NCBI GenBank assembly: GCA_049999725.1
Contig: JBNGIS010017982.1
Span: 24,350-53,661, forward strand
DNA length: 29,312 bases
Direction: 5' to 3'
From: Haplomitrium mnioides
Taxonomy: Eukaryota > Marchantiophyta > Haplomitriopsida > Calobryales
Part shown: piece by piece, positions 1 to 9,984 of the stretch
How positions within the stretch are numbered: the first letter of the stretch is position 1
Layout: the number at the start of each line of letters is the position of its first letter
Made by a program: the position numbers and the translations under genes
Notes under the pieces: model-generated
What the model saw: only the letters and a program-made list of their open reading frames with translations
Databases searched by the model: none
What the model was told of the DNA's origin: nothing

Positions 1-811
1 TAGGGATGTCATAAAAACCAGAATGAAAAAAGACAAAACAAACAAATGTAGCTAAAGTGAAGTAGTAACAAGACATCACAAAACTTGAACCAAAATAGAC
101 AATGCAAAGGAATGCAACTACACTCAAGAAAGGTTTGGATGTCATAAAAATCAAATTTAAAAAGAAAAAGCAAATAATGTAACAAAAGCTCACAAAGAAA
201 TAGAGACCACAATACTTACCTATAGAAAAAACAAAGAAAACAATTGAGACTAGGATTAATCAATATAGGTATATCATCAAACTTGAATAAAAGAAGACAA
301 AGAAAGAAATGCAACTAAGTTGAAGGGAGATAGAGACATAAAAATTTTGAAGTAAGATAGAGATTAAAAAAATTGAATCAAGATAGACAAAGCAAGGAAA
401 TGCAACTTGACTAGGGAAGATAAAATTTTTAAGAAATGGAACTATATGGAAAGCAGAAAGAAACATCATACAAGTTGAATGAAAAAATAAAAAGCAAAGA
501 GATGCAACTAAAGGGAAGAAAGATAGAGACATCATAACAACTAGAAATACAAAGCAAAGATTAAAATGCAATGATATAAACTAAAGTGCGGGAAGATATA
601 AACATCATAAAACTTGAATGAAAAAAGACCAAGCAACTTCAAAAACAAAGACAAAGCAAAGAAATTAGGCTAGAGTGAATGAAGATATGGATATTATAAA
701 TTTAAATGAAAAAATTGACAAGAAATGCAATTAGAGTGAAGAAAAGTACCTCATAAACCCTCATCGAAACAAAAAAATGCAAAGAAATGCCACTAGAGTG
801 AATAAATAATC
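1..811. repeat. Degenerate ~65-bp purine-rich tandem array
   Basis: On the plus strand a loose unit recurs about 11-12 times. It is built from 'gacatcataaaacttgaat', then 'gaaaaaagacaaagcaaag', then 'aatgcaactaaagtgaagaa'. The 'catcata' anchor recurs near 5, 72, 137, 271, 335, 463, 531, 602, 691 and 751, so spacing is mostly 60-70 bp with a few longer or partial units. Units are heavily diverged. The strong A/G bias on one strand makes the minus strand read as long Phe/Leu/Ser-rich open frames (9-212 and 260-571). These show no domain and I treat them as by-products of the repeat. The array probably continues left of the window. Confidence 0.75.
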
Positions 812-1410
812 AAGAACTACTACTTAGTTCATGTTTAATTTGGCTCTCACAAAAACCAAACTTCAAATTTGAACATTGAAAATCAACAACTTGATTTATA
901 TGATTTTTCTTGCCAAGAAAATATTTTTCTTACATCCAAATTGTTTATTTCACGTTCACATTGTATTTAAATATTATAACTATTTTATTTAAAAATAATT
1001 AAAGCATTAAGAGACAAAATACACACTAAACATATTAAAACATATTTTTTATTTTCAAATTGTATATTGATATTTCAAAGATATGCATTGATCAAAGCAT
1101 ACAAAGTTTTTTTGAAACACATTCAATCAAACAAAGTCGACTATTCAATTCAAGTATGGACTTCATCATTTACATTTTTAAAACATATGCTTCTATCTTT
1201 CAATTATTCACTCAAATGATGAAAATCAAACAAGACACACTATATGCAAAGAAACAATAGACTTTAGTATGTATATCGTCAAAATATACCCTTATAAAAT
1301 CAAAACCAAACATGTACTCCTATACCCACTTATACTCCATCTATCATAACTTACGAATATATACTCTACACATTAAAATCAAACAAGTTGTTCAAGCTAG
1401 CAAGGACTAC
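812..1410. other. AT-rich spacer, no gene seen
   Basis: This stretch is AT-rich, with scattered poly-A and poly-T runs. A short open frame at 1060-1260 (plus strand) has no recognisable domain, no homologue among the other elements here and biased composition. The only shared feature is a phrase 'caagctagcaaggact' near 1395, similar to one at 16968. Confidence 0.5.
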
Positions 1411-1439
1411 AGAATTTATGTTTTCAAGATAAAAACTAA

Positions 1440-2103
1440 ACAAGTAGTACTAGGAGAACATGGACTTTGACCAAGCTCTCGAACAAGACCTAGCTCCAAC
1501 ATTGGTCTTGTATTCTTCACCTTTCTCACATCACTGCAAAAATACAAGGGAGTGGAAAGTAGGCAAGAGAAAGGAGTTGTTGGCTCTATTTCTTGAAGAA
1601 TGTTGAACTTAGAGCAGGCAAAGTTGGAGATCTTTTTAGATAGATTCAACATGATGCACTACAAAATCCAGAGAGAGTCTAATACACAACAGTTGAAGAA
1701 GTTAATAAAACCATATGATTTTACATTGGTAATTTCCAAGATCCTTACCATTTCAACTTTGAGAAATATAAGCATGATAATTGAGAGCCTTTTTCAAATG
1801 ATGAAATTTTTGATATGGTGTCATACTTTAAGGTTGATACGATATTGGATTTTTGGTCATTTGTTATTATTCATTCCTCTCAACAATTGGACATCATGGA
1901 GAATGCCTTTTGGAAATTTATTGTACGCTTAATCATGACATCTTGTGAGTCATTGTTGTGGCTTTTTTTTCATGTCTTTTTGTTATGCTTCTTTGTGTGT
2001 AATTATTTTGCTTTATTATTATGCCTAGTTATTTTGTTAGTATTGCAACATGGGTAAAAGAAATATCCATTATTTTGGTGGTCCGAGAAAAGTGCACACC
2101 TAC
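1440..2103 (+). pseudogene. Copy A, 5' part: degenerate DNA-methyltransferase-like element gene
   Basis: This is the left half of copy A. It matches copies B and C at protein level across frameshifts: an 'EQDLAPTLV' block (compare 'DQDHAPILA' at about 13661 and 'EQDQAPTLV' on the minus strand near 18165), followed by a REWK-type block. It retains about 230 bp that copy B has lost. That stretch includes 'NFQDPYHFNF' near 1729-1758, which resembles motif IV of beta-class methyltransferases but with one proline instead of two, and then a 'DEIFDMV' stretch and 'FVIIHSSQQL'. A probable intron follows: GTGAGT at 1945-1950, with the acceptor corresponding to the copy B site apparently changed from AG to TG. 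Several stops and at least two frame changes show it is dead. The Ty3/gypsy element interrupts it after 2103, and it resumes at 7246. Nothing of the ParB-like upstream part is visible. Confidence 0.6.
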
Positions 2104-2518
2104 TGTAAAAGAAGTCAAAGACCGGCCTTCAAATAAGTAACAACTTCAAAATAACTCTAATAGAATTACACAACTCAAGTCCAATAAGTGAACAAAAGTC
2201 AAGAATACTAGCCAAAACCAAACAACCAAAGAGCCAAACCAAATTGAGATAAAATCCATAATGAAGAGTAAGGTTATGAAGCCCTTTTATTCATACAATA
2301 GAAGAGGGTGGCATCCTTCTTTCCTCACTTACAAATCACTTCGAATTTCAACCCTAAATTGATCACTTAGAAGTCACTTATGATTTCAACCTTATAACTC
2401 TAAAAGTGACTTCAATAATAAGTAATCTTATCTCAACCCCAAAAGTGACCTTCTACCACTTCCTTCATTCCTCTCTATTTTCTTATAAATAGGAAAATCT
2501 TATACTTGTACTATTATA
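2104..2518 (-). repeat. 3' LTR of the gypsy element
   Basis: This is a direct repeat of 6832-7245 over its whole length. It starts with 'tgtaaaag' on the plus strand (the CA end of the minus-strand element) and finishes '...cttgtactattata', where the partner has '...ttaca'. The TATA-like sequence that is clean in the other LTR is altered here. Confidence 0.88.
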
Positions 2519-2520
2519 TA

Positions 2521-2533
2521 ATCCTCGCCTTCT
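2521..2533 (-). other. Polypurine tract of the gypsy element
   Basis: Immediately inside the left (3') LTR, the minus strand reads 'agaaggcgaggat'. This is a purine run in the position expected for the plus-strand primer of reverse transcription. It is short and has a C interruption. Confidence 0.5.
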
Positions 2534-2589
2534 AATCGATGACGTTCTTGTCATTGCCGCAACTTTCAAATATTTGAATAGCCTCTTAA

Positions 2590-2745
2590 GCATTCTCAAG
2601 ATTTGAAAAAGGTTCCAAAGTAGCATCATGAAGTGGATAGCCTTTCCACAAAACTTTGTATTGAACTTGTGGATGTCACCCTTGTTTGGTAGCTCTTTTT
2701 GCCAAAATGTGATCTACTTCAAACTCTTCATAATCATCAAGATTA
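2590..2745 (-). pseudogene. Chromodomain at the C-terminus of gypsy integrase (degenerate)
   Basis: Read on the minus strand, the segment gives 'EFEVDHILAKR', a short gap with a TGA in place of the usual Trp, then 'HPQVQYKVLWKGYPL' and 'ATLEPFSNLENA'. The order (acidic start, V-Q-Y-x-V-x-W-K-G-Y core, then E-P/N-L-x-N-A) is the chromodomain found after the integrase of plant chromoviruses, where it directs integration to particular chromatin. Besides the TGA, a second in-frame stop follows the NLENA block. It sits between the integrase tail and the 3' LTR, as expected. Confidence 0.8.
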
Positions 2746-2899
2746 ATAGCCGGAGCAGGAAGTTGAACACGATTTGGAAAAAAAGATGGAATAAGAAAAA
2801 AAGTCTTAAGTTTACAGATATGGAACACAAAATGAATCTTCATATGAAAACGAAGATCAAGTTTATAAGCAACAACAGAAATAATCTCAAAAATAGAGA

Positions 2900-3830
2900 A
2901 AAGACCAATCCAAGAAGAAGATAACTTACAAACTTGAGTATCTAAAGATAGTGGAAGATCATGAGTAAACAACATAACTTGGTCACCAAAAACATAAGAG
3001 CAATCACAACGATGGCTATCCACATATTTTTTTTGCCAATTTTGAGCAATAGTAAGATGGTTGCAAGCATCTTACAAAGAAGAAGATAAACGAAACAACA
3101 AGTTAAAATACTTAGAACATTGGAAGAAGATGGAGAAAATAAACCATTGGGAACAAGAGGATGTTGACCCAAATTAAGAAAGAAAATAGAAAACCCAATA
3201 TTTGTTTGTTTAGAGTTGTTGTAGGAAAACTCCATAGTTAGTAAGAAACTATCCCAATCGGTGTAATGAACATTGATGAACGCGTGAAGCATATCCTCCA
3301 TAGTGCAATTAGCGTACTCTATTTGCCCATCTCTTTGAGAATGATAAGGAGTAGACATAGAGAGTTTGTTGCTTAAAAGTTTGAACAACTCTCGCCAAAA
3401 CTTTCTCGTAAAACACAGATCCCTATCAAATATTAACACCTTGGGCATTTTATGATGATAGAAGACAATATGAAAATATTTTTCTGCCAAATATAAAACA
3501 TCTATAGTATCTACCATCGGTGCTAAATGAATCTACTTGCTGAGCTTGTCCACAAACACCATAATGGCAGTAAACCCACGAGACGCAACTGGAAATGAAG
3601 TGACAAGATCCAAACTTACATATTTCCAACGAGCAATAGGAATCGGTAGTGGGTGAAGAAGTCTCGTTAGCTTTTTATTTGAAGCTTTGTTTCGTTGACA
3701 ACTTTCATACAAATGAACAAAACTACAAACATCTTGAGCCAAGTTTGGCTACCACTAAGTGCACTAAAGTTACTCTATAGTTTTGTCTACTCTAAGATGC
3801 CTTGAGATAGGAATGTCATTTTCTTCTTGT
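2900..3830 (-). pseudogene. Gypsy integrase (degenerate)
   Basis: The minus strand first gives an HHCC-type region (H near 3810, then 'CQRNKASNKK' near 3690). The catalytic core follows: 'YVSLDLVTSFP' with the first Asp near 3610, 'LIFDRDLCF' with the second near 3428, and 'DGQIEYANCT' with the Glu near 3322. The second Asp and the Glu are separated by 35 residues, the D-35-E spacing of retroviral integrases. The core is split by a stop near 3532, between 3742-3533 and 3517-2942, and the tail shifts frame. The enzyme would have inserted the cDNA into the genome. It cannot be functional as it stands. Confidence 0.88.
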
Positions 3831-4011
3831 AAACAAGCCATTCAAATTGTATCATCTTGTAGACCATATATTTGATAGTCTCGATATGGATTACCATCTC
3901 AAATGGAAAAAAAATGATACTCACTATCTTTGACAGCCACTCATGCTCGAACAAGACTAAAAAAATCATCTTCTTGTAGCATCCAGCTATAACTCTTACT
4001 AGTTGCCTTAT

Positions 4012-4440
4012 TCAAGTATAATATACTATGTTACCCTCCTCAAATGTATTCACTCGATGATCCAACCTTCGTGAAAATACATCAGTGTGGAACCTTCTAG
4101 GCTTGTATTCTAGCTTGATATCAAAGATTTGCAAGTGATCTTCCCATCGGTGATGGCGACTTGTCATATTTTCTAAATAGATTTCTTGTAACAATGGCTT
4201 GTGATCTGTGCGTATAAGCATAGGTCTTCCTAAAAAATAGTGTCTCCACACTTTGGTAGTATAAACTATTGCTAATTGCTTTCGACTCCTTGCAGAATAA
4301 TCTTCAAACTCTTGTTGCAAAACTGCTCCAATATCAAAATTGGAAGCATCAAAATCAACTATACAATGTGCCTTTGAATCGTATGGTTGTAGAATAGGAC
4401 GAGAAGAGACTACATCCTTAGGTTGCAGAAATGCCACTTG
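4012..4440 (-). pseudogene. Gypsy RNase H domain (degenerate)
   Basis: The longest open piece gives 'DFDASNFDIGAVLQQ', the start of a Ty3-type RNase H fold with its first catalytic Asp, then 'RPMLIRTDHKPLLQ' and a 'RHHRWEDHLQIFDIKLEYK' block. These match the RNase H and tether region that follows RT in gypsy Pol. The frame is open for 141 codons and runs into the RT remnant on its 5' side through frameshifts. Confidence 0.85.
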
Positions 4441-4479
4441 CTCTTTGGCGGTCCATTGAAACTTGACCTCTTTGTAAAG

Positions 4480-5275
4480 CAGATCTCTAAGTGGTGCAGT
4501 AATATGAACATAATCATGGATGAGTCGTCAATAAAAGCTTGCTAGTCCATTGAAGGCTCTAATGTCCTTTGCCTCCTTTGGTATTGGTCAGTCTATGATA
4601 TCCTTGATTTTTTCTTCTCTATCTTGATACCATCCACAAACATCTTGTGCCCTAGGTAAGTAACCTTTTGCTTCCAAAATTTGCACTTGGATCTCTTACA
4701 ATAAAGCTTCCAATTACACAACCTTTGCAATACTTCTTTCAGACGCAATGTTCAGCTTTAGTTTTACTAAAAATAAGAATGTCATCCAAGAACACCACAA
4801 TTGACTTATCCTATAACCCATCAAAAATTCAATGCATTTGATCCACGAATATTACGAGAGCATTAATCAGACCAAATGTAAGGACCTTCCACTCAAAATG
4901 CCTATTTCTTGTGATAAAAGCTATCTTTGGTACATCACTTAGCTTGATAGAAATCTGCCAATAGCCACTTCAAAGATCCAACTTGAAAAAGAATCTTGAA
5001 CCACTTAAATAATCCAAAAAATCATCAATACGTAGTAAATGATAAGCATTCTTTACTATTTGATTGTTCAAATTGTGATAATTTGTACAAAGACAAAATC
5101 CACCATCTTTCTTTGGTACAAAGAGTATCCATATTCCCTTAGACAAAGTACTATGCTGAATGAAATCCTTCTCAAGAAGATCCGTCAAGATCTTGCGAAG
5201 CTCTTCTAAATCTTTTGGCAATAACTGGTGTATAGGCCAATTATAAGATACACTTCTTAGTATCAAGTCAATCAA
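4480..5275 (-). pseudogene. Gypsy reverse transcriptase (degenerate)
   Basis: The minus strand gives 'FVPKKDGGF', 'TNYHNLNNQIVKNAYHLL' and 'YLSGSRFFFKLDL' (5275-4970). After a stop come 'SGYWQISIKLSDVPKIAF' and the active-site block 'FLDDILIFSK' at about 4770-4800. This is the LDD form of the YxDD motif with the surrounding hydrophobics of Ty3 RTs. Multiple in-frame stops lie between 4960 and 4480. Confidence 0.88.
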
Positions 5276-5689
5276 AAAGGCATTCCATGATCATCTAGCA
5301 ACCTTTTCGGCAAATCATCTGGAAATACATTTGAAAACTCCTTCAAAATATTATGAATCATTGAGGTCGGTACAGATTACTCTCCCTTCTTATTCAAGTC
5401 TACGATAGGCTTGATCCATATAGCAAAGACAAGCAACTCTTTCTCCATCACAACATTATGCTCAACTAATTTGGGCTTCTTCACCAACGGTAACAGATGC
5501 ACCAAAAAAAAAAAAAAAAACAGCTTTCTTTGTAAAGTAACTTGAATTTGTCATTTTGCTCAATCAACTTGAGCGTCTCAATCTTCAAGCCAATGCAAGC
5601 CCAAAATAGTGTCATATTGTACAAATGTAATGACAAAATCCATAGATTTGTCATACTCCTTGCCAATTCTTAGAAGAAATGGCTTATGT

Positions 5690-5870
5690 GAGTTGAAAAC
5701 CTCATGTTTTTGGTCATTGGCCATAGTCACAAAACTTTTCTAGTTTTGACTTTTAATCTCTTTGCAAAACTTATTAACATGAAATTTTTAGAACTACCAC
5801 AATTTTCCAACATTCTACAAGAATGCTCATCAATCATACTATCTAGATAAAACAAGGTGCTTTGAATTCT
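5690..5870 (-). pseudogene. Gypsy aspartic protease remnant
   Basis: The minus strand reads 'LENCGSSKNFMLISFAKRL'. The CGSS-NF part corresponds to the D-S/C-G-A/S-S-x-N-F/H-I/M active-site loop of retroelement proteases, with the expected Asp replaced. It lies between the gag zinc-knuckle region and RT, as expected. The stretch between here and RT (5275-5690) also contains a long A run (5504-5520 on the plus strand) and no clear domain. Confidence 0.55.
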
Positions 5871-5984
5871 TGTTGAGCTTTGAATTCCATTGGAACTAGT
5901 CAAGCTCGGAGTAAACCGCTCAAATATTTTTGCTGAGTTGTTTTCCTGATTTTCTTCTTCAACAATTGCTACTTGAACAAGAGC

Positions 5985-6769
5985 ATGTGGTTGACCTTGG
6001 CAACGTAGGCAATTTGCAATCAAAGTTGGCCAAATTGTTGACAATAAAAAAATCCTCCACTTTGGGGTAGGCGCTCACGTTGTACATCGGTAAGTGTACT
6101 CTTTGCACTACATCAATCTCTATAGGTACAACCTCATTTGGTGCCACACAAACATTTGGCAAAGCTTATTGTGGGTGTGGCCTAACTTTGGTAGTTGCTA
6201 GTAGTGAGTTGTATTGTTTAGCCATGTACATTTCTTCTTCTAGTTGAGAGGGCTCTCTCATTGTCACTTCTACTCTAGTGTGAGGCTTCAATCCTCGAAC
6301 AAAGAAATATAAAGCTCCTCCCTCACCCATATTAGGAATTTGCATAGTTACATTATGAAATTGTGCCAAGTTGCTTCAACTCTCCCAATCGATCTCTTGC
6401 CACCTTTGGAGCATTCAAAACTCTAAATATTAAATTTACTACTTCTTTGAACTCTTGTCAAGAAGAAATTGGAGCAATAAATCCACATTGAGCTTGCTCA
6501 ATTTGACATCTCCACTAAGTTTTTGCCACTTTCTCTAATTGACCCATAGCAAATAGAATTCTTCAACCATCCTCTCTTATATTTGTAGCCTTAAAATATT
6601 GCTTGCAATTGAACAAGAAATTCTCCAATGCATCAGAAATTGTCTTCCCATAATATGCTTTTGGTTTGGAAAACCGCGCATAGTTTTCTTCTTCTTGAAA
6701 ATGTGCCCTCTTCTTCATTTTCATTTGAACTTTTGAAAGAAGAGAAAGATGTTCAATTTGTTGTTGCAT
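5985..6769 (-). pseudogene. Gypsy gag (degenerate)
   Basis: A likely start ATG is at 6769-6767, shortly after the primer site, giving a Gln-rich helix ('MQQQIEHLSL') and a basic stretch. A capsid-like core follows ('DALENFLFNCKQYF', 'REDG', then 'EVVNLIFRV', 'YFFVRGLKPHTRVEVTMREP'), matching the retrotransposon gag fold of plant gypsy elements. Near 6030-5985 a decayed CCHC knuckle can be made out, with most cysteines lost. There are at least four stops or frame changes. An upstream ATG at 6859 lies in the LTR and is not used here as the start. Confidence 0.72.
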
Positions 6770-6810
6770 CGTTTGCACCCTTGCTTCTTGATTCTCCAAT
6801 CCACCAAAAA

Positions 6811-6830
6811 GAACCGTAGCTCTGATACCA
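6811..6830 (-). other. Primer binding site, initiator tRNA-Met type
   Basis: The minus strand reads 'tggtatcagagctacggttc'. The first 12 bases, TGGTATCAGAGC, are complementary to the 3' end of plant initiator tRNA-Met including CCA. One base separates the site from the LTR end at 6832. It marks the right LTR as the 5' LTR and fixes the element's orientation. Confidence 0.9.
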
Positions 6831-6831
6831 A

Positions 6832-7245
6832 TATAAAAAATCTCAAGACCAACTTCCAAATAAGTAACAACTTCAAGATAACTCTAGTAGAATTACACAA
6901 CTCAAAGCCAATAAGCGAACAAAAGCCAAGAGTGCTAGCCAAATCCAAGCAACCAAAGAGCCATACCGAATTGAAAGGAAGTCCAGAATGAGAAGTGGGG
7001 CTATGAAGCCCTTCTATTTATACAAGAGAAGAGGGTGTCATCCCTTTTTCTTCAGTTACAAGTCACTTCTAATTTCAACCCAAAATTGATCACTTAGAAG
7101 TCACTTCTAATTTCAACCCTAAAACTCTAAAAGAGACTTTGAAGGCAAGTAATCTTATCTCAACCCTAAAAGTAGCTCTCTACCACTTTCTTCACTCCTC
7201 TCTATTTTCTTATAAATAGCACAACCTTATGCTTGTACTATTACA
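6832..7245 (-). repeat. 5' LTR of the gypsy element
   Basis: This is the partner of 2104-2518. On the minus strand it starts TGTAATAGTACAAG. The opposite end has TA where CA is expected. Small open frames within it (for example 6721-6948 minus and 6749-6991 plus) overlap the LTR boundary and carry no domain. Confidence 0.9.
7014..7022 (-). promoter_or_regulatory. TATA box in the 5' LTR
   Basis: The minus strand reads TATAAATAG inside the 5' LTR, followed by 'aagggcttcatag'. The position, in the middle of the LTR, fits the U3 promoter of the retroelement. The other LTR has 'tatgaataaa' here, so the box has decayed in that copy. A second TA-rich site (TATTTATAAG) lies near 7210-7219. Confidence 0.55.
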
Positions 7246-7810
7246 TTCACGAATGTCATATAATGAGCTACTAGACAAAGAAAAGAAGAGAAACTTGAAG
7301 ATCTTCAATGTCCAAATTGATGGAGCCACTAATCAACCGTGCCAGATAATACATTTTATATTTATTTGTCTTGTAAATTTTATGAAGCTAAAACATCTAG
7401 GAGATAATGCTCTCATGAATGTTTACTAGAAGCTACAAGCTTCTTGCAAAGTTCTACAAACTATTTGTCAATAGAGCATGTTTGGATTTTAAACCTCTAC
7501 TCTTAGTTAAGCACGAGCATAGTATGTGCTTTAAAAATAATAAGGAATTGTATTGTTGTAGAGTATTATCGATAATATCCAACTTATATTCTACATCATG
7601 GTTAGACAATTACTTCTTTGCCATTTAATGTAGTAGAGTCTGAAATCATCTACGTTTACCATAAAGAGCATGTTCCTCCTTGTACATCAAGTGCATCAAG
7701 AAGCTTAATGGTGGTCTCAAAGACTAGAAAATCTTGCTTGGATTTAGTTGCAATTAGTGATGTTGAGCCTTCTTAGACATTAACAGCAAATGATGGCATA
7801 TGTTGGTGAG
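7246..7810 (+). pseudogene. Copy A, 3' part: degenerate methyltransferase C-terminal half
   Basis: Copy A resumes right after the retrotransposon. It matches copy B from about 14005 to 14590: 'ELLDKEKKRNLKIFN' against 'GYWTKEENRSMRLFN', 'KLKHLGDNALMNVY' against 'KLKHLRDDASMNVY', and 'SRVLSIISN' and following in decayed form. The AdoMet-loop region is present at about 7465-7530 but has lost the Gly-rich S-G-S-G-T. The downstream tail 'CFFAI/CLPFNVVESEI...YHKEHV' can be followed to about 7800. Several frames must be combined, so it is a dead copy. Confidence 0.6.
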
Positions 7811-7954
7811 GAAGTCGCAGGCTGATGTATATAATTTTTCAAATATAAATAAAACGTTTACTTATAAAATTTTGTTGTACTTTATGTTGGTATAAATATT
7901 TGTGTTTGATTGAATGGGTTTTGGACAAAATAGAAGATAATATGCAAGATGTTT

Positions 7955-8135
7955 GTATTGAAGTCCATGAGCGCAGAAGCATTGTTAGATTGTTTTGATC
8001 TTTGTAAGTATGTAGATGAAAAGTATAAGTAGTGAAGTCTCTGCATATATAGTCATACTTGGTTGATTTTAATGTTTAAAGTATGTGTATATATATAAAA
8101 GATGAAGTCTATGTGCGCATAGGAGTCCATGCTTA
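7955..8135. repeat. Isolated 24-bp satellite-like units downstream of copy A
   Basis: The phrases 'gaagtccatgagcgcagaag' (near 7959), 'gaagtctctgcatatatag' (near 8033) and 'gaagtctatgtgcgcatagg' (near 8104) match parts of the 24-bp repeat seen inside the introns of copies B and C. They are scattered rather than in an array. Confidence 0.5.
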
Positions 8136-8139
8136 ATTT

Positions 8140-9230
8140 TGATTTTAAAAAGACATGTTTTGAAGATATATATGTACCACTAAAAGAAAAAAAAGTTCTT
8201 AGTAACTTGACTAATGACATGAAATTGCGTCACTTTGGCCAATAAATCATCCTAACTTCTATGTCTTACAAGATGCATAATATATGATTTTTATGTCACC
8301 ATCATTCCGAGCAATGATGCAAAATATCATTGGTCATTTTGACATGTTTGAAATGACTATATGTTTGAAATAACCATAAAAAAACAACAACTACTTTGAA
8401 CCAAAAACACGCTACTCAAAACATAAACCCTTCTTGTTTTTAGAAAAAAATTGTGGTTTTTAAGCTCAAAAAATAGAAAAAATGAGGTTTTTTTTTTTAA
8501 AAACAAAAAGTATATGAGTTTTTCAGGTTTCTTTTTGGTTATTTCAATAAGCATGATAGAACAAGAGTTAATTTTGCTATGCAAAATCAAAAATATTATT
8601 ATTTTTTATAAAAATATTGGACAACTTGAAATTGATGAAAAGTATAAAAATTATGGTAGGTTTTCACAAGAAGATTGCATTTATCATTGATTGCAATTTG
8701 AAGACCAAAAATTGAAATACACATCACAAGAAACTATTTTGAAATATATTTCATTGTATAAACTCTAGGAGTGCATAGACATGGTGCTCTTTGAAACTTT
8801 TTTTTGGAAAAACAATTGCAAAACATGAGGAAAAAGCTCAAGTGGACTAGAAATCAAGGGAATGAGTTTGCAATCGTAGACATAGAAACCAACAAAATGA
8901 AACAATGCATGGATTTAGGAGCTCTATTTTCAAGTTTAAGCAAAAAAAAAGCTTTCATTTGTAGTTGAAAATCCATGCACACAAAAGTTAAAGTGAGCTT
9001 AGAAAAAAGTTTCAGCATTTAAAAATATTTTATAATTCAATGAAGCATATACACATTGGAGTCATAGTTCAGAATCAAAAGGAGTGGCTAAGGAGATTGA
9101 ATTAAGAGTGTAAACAAGAAACATCTCCAAGTTTTTGACTTGGTTCTACCAAACAAAGGTTTTGAGTTGTAAAAAAAGTCTATGACTTGTGTAGAAACTA
9201 AGTTCTAACTGATAGTCTTTGTATATAGAA
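8140..9230. other. AT-rich spacer, no gene seen
   Basis: There are only short open frames of biased composition (for example 8451-8690 plus, 8357-8590 minus), with long A/T runs near 8450-8510. I see no domain, no splice-site pattern tied to the nearby elements and no clear terminal repeats. Phrases such as 'gtcattttgacatg' recall the 15.5-16.0 kb region but are too short to call. Confidence 0.4.
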
Positions 9231-9280
9231 GCCTAAGGGTTGTATATGAAAAGTAGAACGTGTCTAAGGCTTGGAATTCC

Positions 9281-9556
9281 ACCCCAAAGTCTATGCGCGC
9301 ATAGGAATCTAAGCTCAACATTTGAGCACTCGACCCTAAAATCTATACGTGCATAGGAATCCAAACTCATCATCTAAACACTCCACAACAAAGACTATCA
9401 AGAACATAGGTTTTAGGTTCTACATAAGAGTTTTTGAACGCATGACGTTTCGACTTGCGAATCAAAGTCTATACGCACATAGGGTTCACACTTCTACAAC
9501 CAAAGAAATAGACGTTAAACGCTTTATTTTTTGCAACAAACTCTATGCACGCAAAA
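9281..9556. repeat. Diverged satellite-related repeat with CTATGCGCGCATAG core
   Basis: A palindromic core (CTATGCGCGCATAG and variants) recurs at 9291, 9343, 9394, 9469 and 9543. Spacings are about 52, 51, 75 and 74 bp, close to multiples of 25. Flanks share 'caaagtctat' and 'aggaatctaa'. This looks like a higher-order, diverged relative of the 24-bp intron repeat. A short frame at 9349-9582 just reads through it. Confidence 0.6.
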
Positions 9557-9599
9557 GATTTTATTTTTTATTCGGAATCTAAAACTATAACGGGTATAA

Positions 9600-9984
9600 A
9601 GCTCTACATCTGAGTCAAAGCATGCCAAAGGTTTAAGTTATACATCAAAGTCCTTACAAGAAGAAAATAAGTAGCTAGTTTCGGTAGATGCTTTAGCAAT
9701 ATAATAAGCTTAAACTCTTCTAGCAAGCATTAAAGATGGAAACAACATACATATATTTTTGATAAGAAAATATTTTACAAAGCAAATGAAAATATTAGCT
9801 AAAGATTAAAGTTTCATTTATAGATAATAACATTTAACTTGGAATGATTTACAATAAAAAGTTGAAGATGGTCGATAAATTCAACAAATTGCTTCACCAC
9901 ATTCTCACATACTTTATAAAATAACAATCTTAAATTACAAAATAATTAAAAATACACAATATACAATAAAACTCTTAAATTGCT
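9600..9984. other. AT-rich spacer, no gene seen
   Basis: No open frame or repeat of note. It directly follows the stop of the minus-strand ORF ending at 9985 and would be its 3' flank. I see no convincing AATAAA placed for it. Confidence 0.35.

Larger units (their letters stand above)
2104..7245 (-). mobile_element. Ty3/gypsy LTR retrotransposon (chromovirus), degenerate but structurally complete
   Basis: This is a 5.1-kb element on the minus strand with two direct repeats at its ends (2104-2518 and 6832-7245), a primer binding site inside the right LTR, a purine tract inside the left LTR, and remnants of gag, protease, RT, RNase H, integrase and a C-terminal chromodomain in the usual gypsy order. 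The flanking 5-mers are 'cctac' (2099-2103) and 'ttcac' (7246-7250). They are no longer identical, but the uninterrupted paralogues read 'cttac' at this point, which fits a decayed 5-bp target duplication. LTR ends fit TG...CA, with one end base changed in each copy. By eye the LTRs differ at roughly one base in seven or eight, so the insertion is old. Every coding domain is broken by stops or frameshifts. Confidence 0.9.

Noticed and set aside
9-571. Minus-strand frames that look like membrane proteins (Phe/Leu-rich)
   Set aside because: They are the complement of the purine-rich tandem repeat; hydrophobicity follows from TTT/CTT codons and no start context, domain or splice signal supports them.
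4020-5275. Functional reverse transcriptase gene
   Set aside because: Domains are clear but several in-frame stops and frameshifts interrupt RT and its junction with RNase H.
6721-6991. Short ORFs on both strands around the 5' LTR
   Set aside because: They cross the LTR boundary and the primer binding site and do not match any gag sequence.
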